Assembly: GCA_027729805.1 (NCBI GenBank)
Contig: JAQCEO010000002.1
Location: forward strand, 1 to 33,986
DNA: 33,986 nt
Origin: Actinomycetota bacterium
Lineage (GTDB): Bacteria > Actinomycetota > Actinomycetes > S36-B12
Reading direction: 5' to 3'
Under the pieces are notes generated by a model, which was not told the DNA's origin, made no database searches, and worked only from the letters and a program-made list of their open reading frames with translations. A program made the translations under genes and the position numbers. This document shows positions 33,676 to 33,986 of the stretch, piece after piece. Numbering within the stretch: the stretch's first letter is position 1; every line of letters begins with the position of its first letter.

Positions 33676-33986
33676 CACCGCGGTTGGCTCCAGACGCGCC
33701 ACCACCACGGAATGAGTACGACACCCATGCAAACCCCACCCCAGAGCGCCACCGTGGGACGGTCAAAAAAGACGGCTGCGGCGAGCACATTCGACAGGTA
33801 GATCCAAGTGAGCAGCAACGTGGGCACGCCGTCTTTAACTACCTTGCGCGGTAGCCGGTCAAGTAGCCACATCAGCACGAATGCCATTAGCAGCCAGCCG
33901 AGAAAGTTCTGTAATGGGATGCCAGGTATGCCGGGTAGTACCCAGGTTACCGAATTCCACTGCCAGGCACCCTCGCTGACCATCTG
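33672..33986 (-). CDS. cruF: Carotenoid 1,2-hydratase, CruF-like membrane protein (C-terminal part only)
   Basis: The open frame continues past the right edge, so the Met at 33983 in the track is internal. The visible 104 residues carry IPGIPLQNFLGWLLMAFVL, a LDRL-containing turn, and LLLTWIYLSNVLAAAVFFDRPTVALWGG, matching what I recall of the C-terminus of the DUF422 / CruF family (usually 230-290 aa). CruF adds water to the 1',2' double bond of the acyclic end of gamma-carotene-type molecules. About three hydrophobic helices are seen. GTGA overlap with the glycosyltransferase gene links the two functions. Identity is likely, but more than half the protein lies outside the window. Confidence 0.82.
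   Translation of the reverse strand, partial: QMVSEGAWQWNSVTWVLPGIPGIPLQNFLGWLLMAFVLMWLLDRLPRKVVKDGVPTLLLTWIYLSNVLAAAVFFDRPTVALWGGVCMGVVLIPWWWRVWSQPRW

Noticed and set aside
33484-33801. Plus-strand ORF of 105 aa
   Set aside because: It lies opposite the glycosyltransferase and CruF-like genes and has no recognisable features.

Overview
The window looks like a chromosomal segment from an actinobacterium (Actinomycetia) with a compact, moderately GC-rich genome. The evidence is an actinobacterial type bc1-aa3 respiratory cluster, a class II DAHP synthase, a PASTA-domain serine/threonine kinase, a heterodimeric CrtYc/CrtYd lycopene cyclase, and a gene order that parallels, from memory, the Mycobacterium tuberculosis interval from Rv2196 (qcrB) down to Rv2172c (metF-like). 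Packing is tight: many neighbours overlap by 1-14 bases and no gene-free stretch reaches 300 bases. The largest gaps (about 130-160 bases) lie between ctaE and the receiver-like gene, before the NlpC/P60 gene, beside fadD, and between glpK and the PPi-type phosphofructokinase. No tRNA, rRNA, CRISPR array or insertion sequence was recognised.

Region 1 (1-4193, minus strand) is the respiratory operon ctaE-qcrC-qcrA-qcrB; qcrB runs off the left edge. Region 2 (4352-9533) holds a degenerate receiver-domain protein, trpD, a DEDDh-exonuclease/UvrC-like fusion nuclease, two small Cys-pair proteins and a secreted coiled-coil NlpC/P60 peptidoglycan hydrolase of RipC type. Region 3 (9562-16466) carries a FadD15-like acyl-CoA synthetase, a short START-like ORF that looks cut off, a metallophosphoesterase, a TB16.3-like SRPBCC protein, an ArsA-like ATPase, a small conserved protein, a short stretch resembling the first 24 codons of a ROK sugar kinase, a two-TM membrane protein, an alpha/beta hydrolase and a PlsC acyltransferase. 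Region 4 (16463-24391) contains glpK, a phosphofructokinase with the residues of the pyrophosphate-dependent type, aroG, ogt, a PLP decarboxylase whose N-terminus contains a 9-base tandem repeat, and a PknL/PknB-like kinase with four PASTA domains.

Region 5 (24399-25700) is a small thiamine-related unit: a clear TPP riboswitch on the minus strand leads into a PnuC-family transporter (best read as PnuT, a thiamine transporter), translationally coupled to a NadR-like P-loop kinase. The kinase would normally be annotated as a nicotinamide riboside kinase, but the riboswitch suggests it phosphorylates thiamine or a thiamine precursor.

Region 6 (25670-33986) is a carotenoid cluster: crtYc-crtYd on the plus strand; crtE, crtI and crtB on the minus strand; then, beyond metF, a second CrtI-like desaturase, a CruG-like glycosyltransferase and the C-terminal part of a CruF-like hydratase. 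CrtE makes GGPP, CrtB phytoene, CrtI lycopene, and CrtYc/CrtYd a beta ring. The CruF/CrtD-like/CruG-like set predicts hydroxylation, extra desaturation and glycosylation of the acyclic end, that is, a monocyclic glycosylated carotenoid. A beta-ring product could also supply retinal for a rhodopsin encoded elsewhere. Compared with the mycobacterial order, the thiamine and carotenoid genes appear inserted around the conserved pknL / prenyl-synthase / metF segment.
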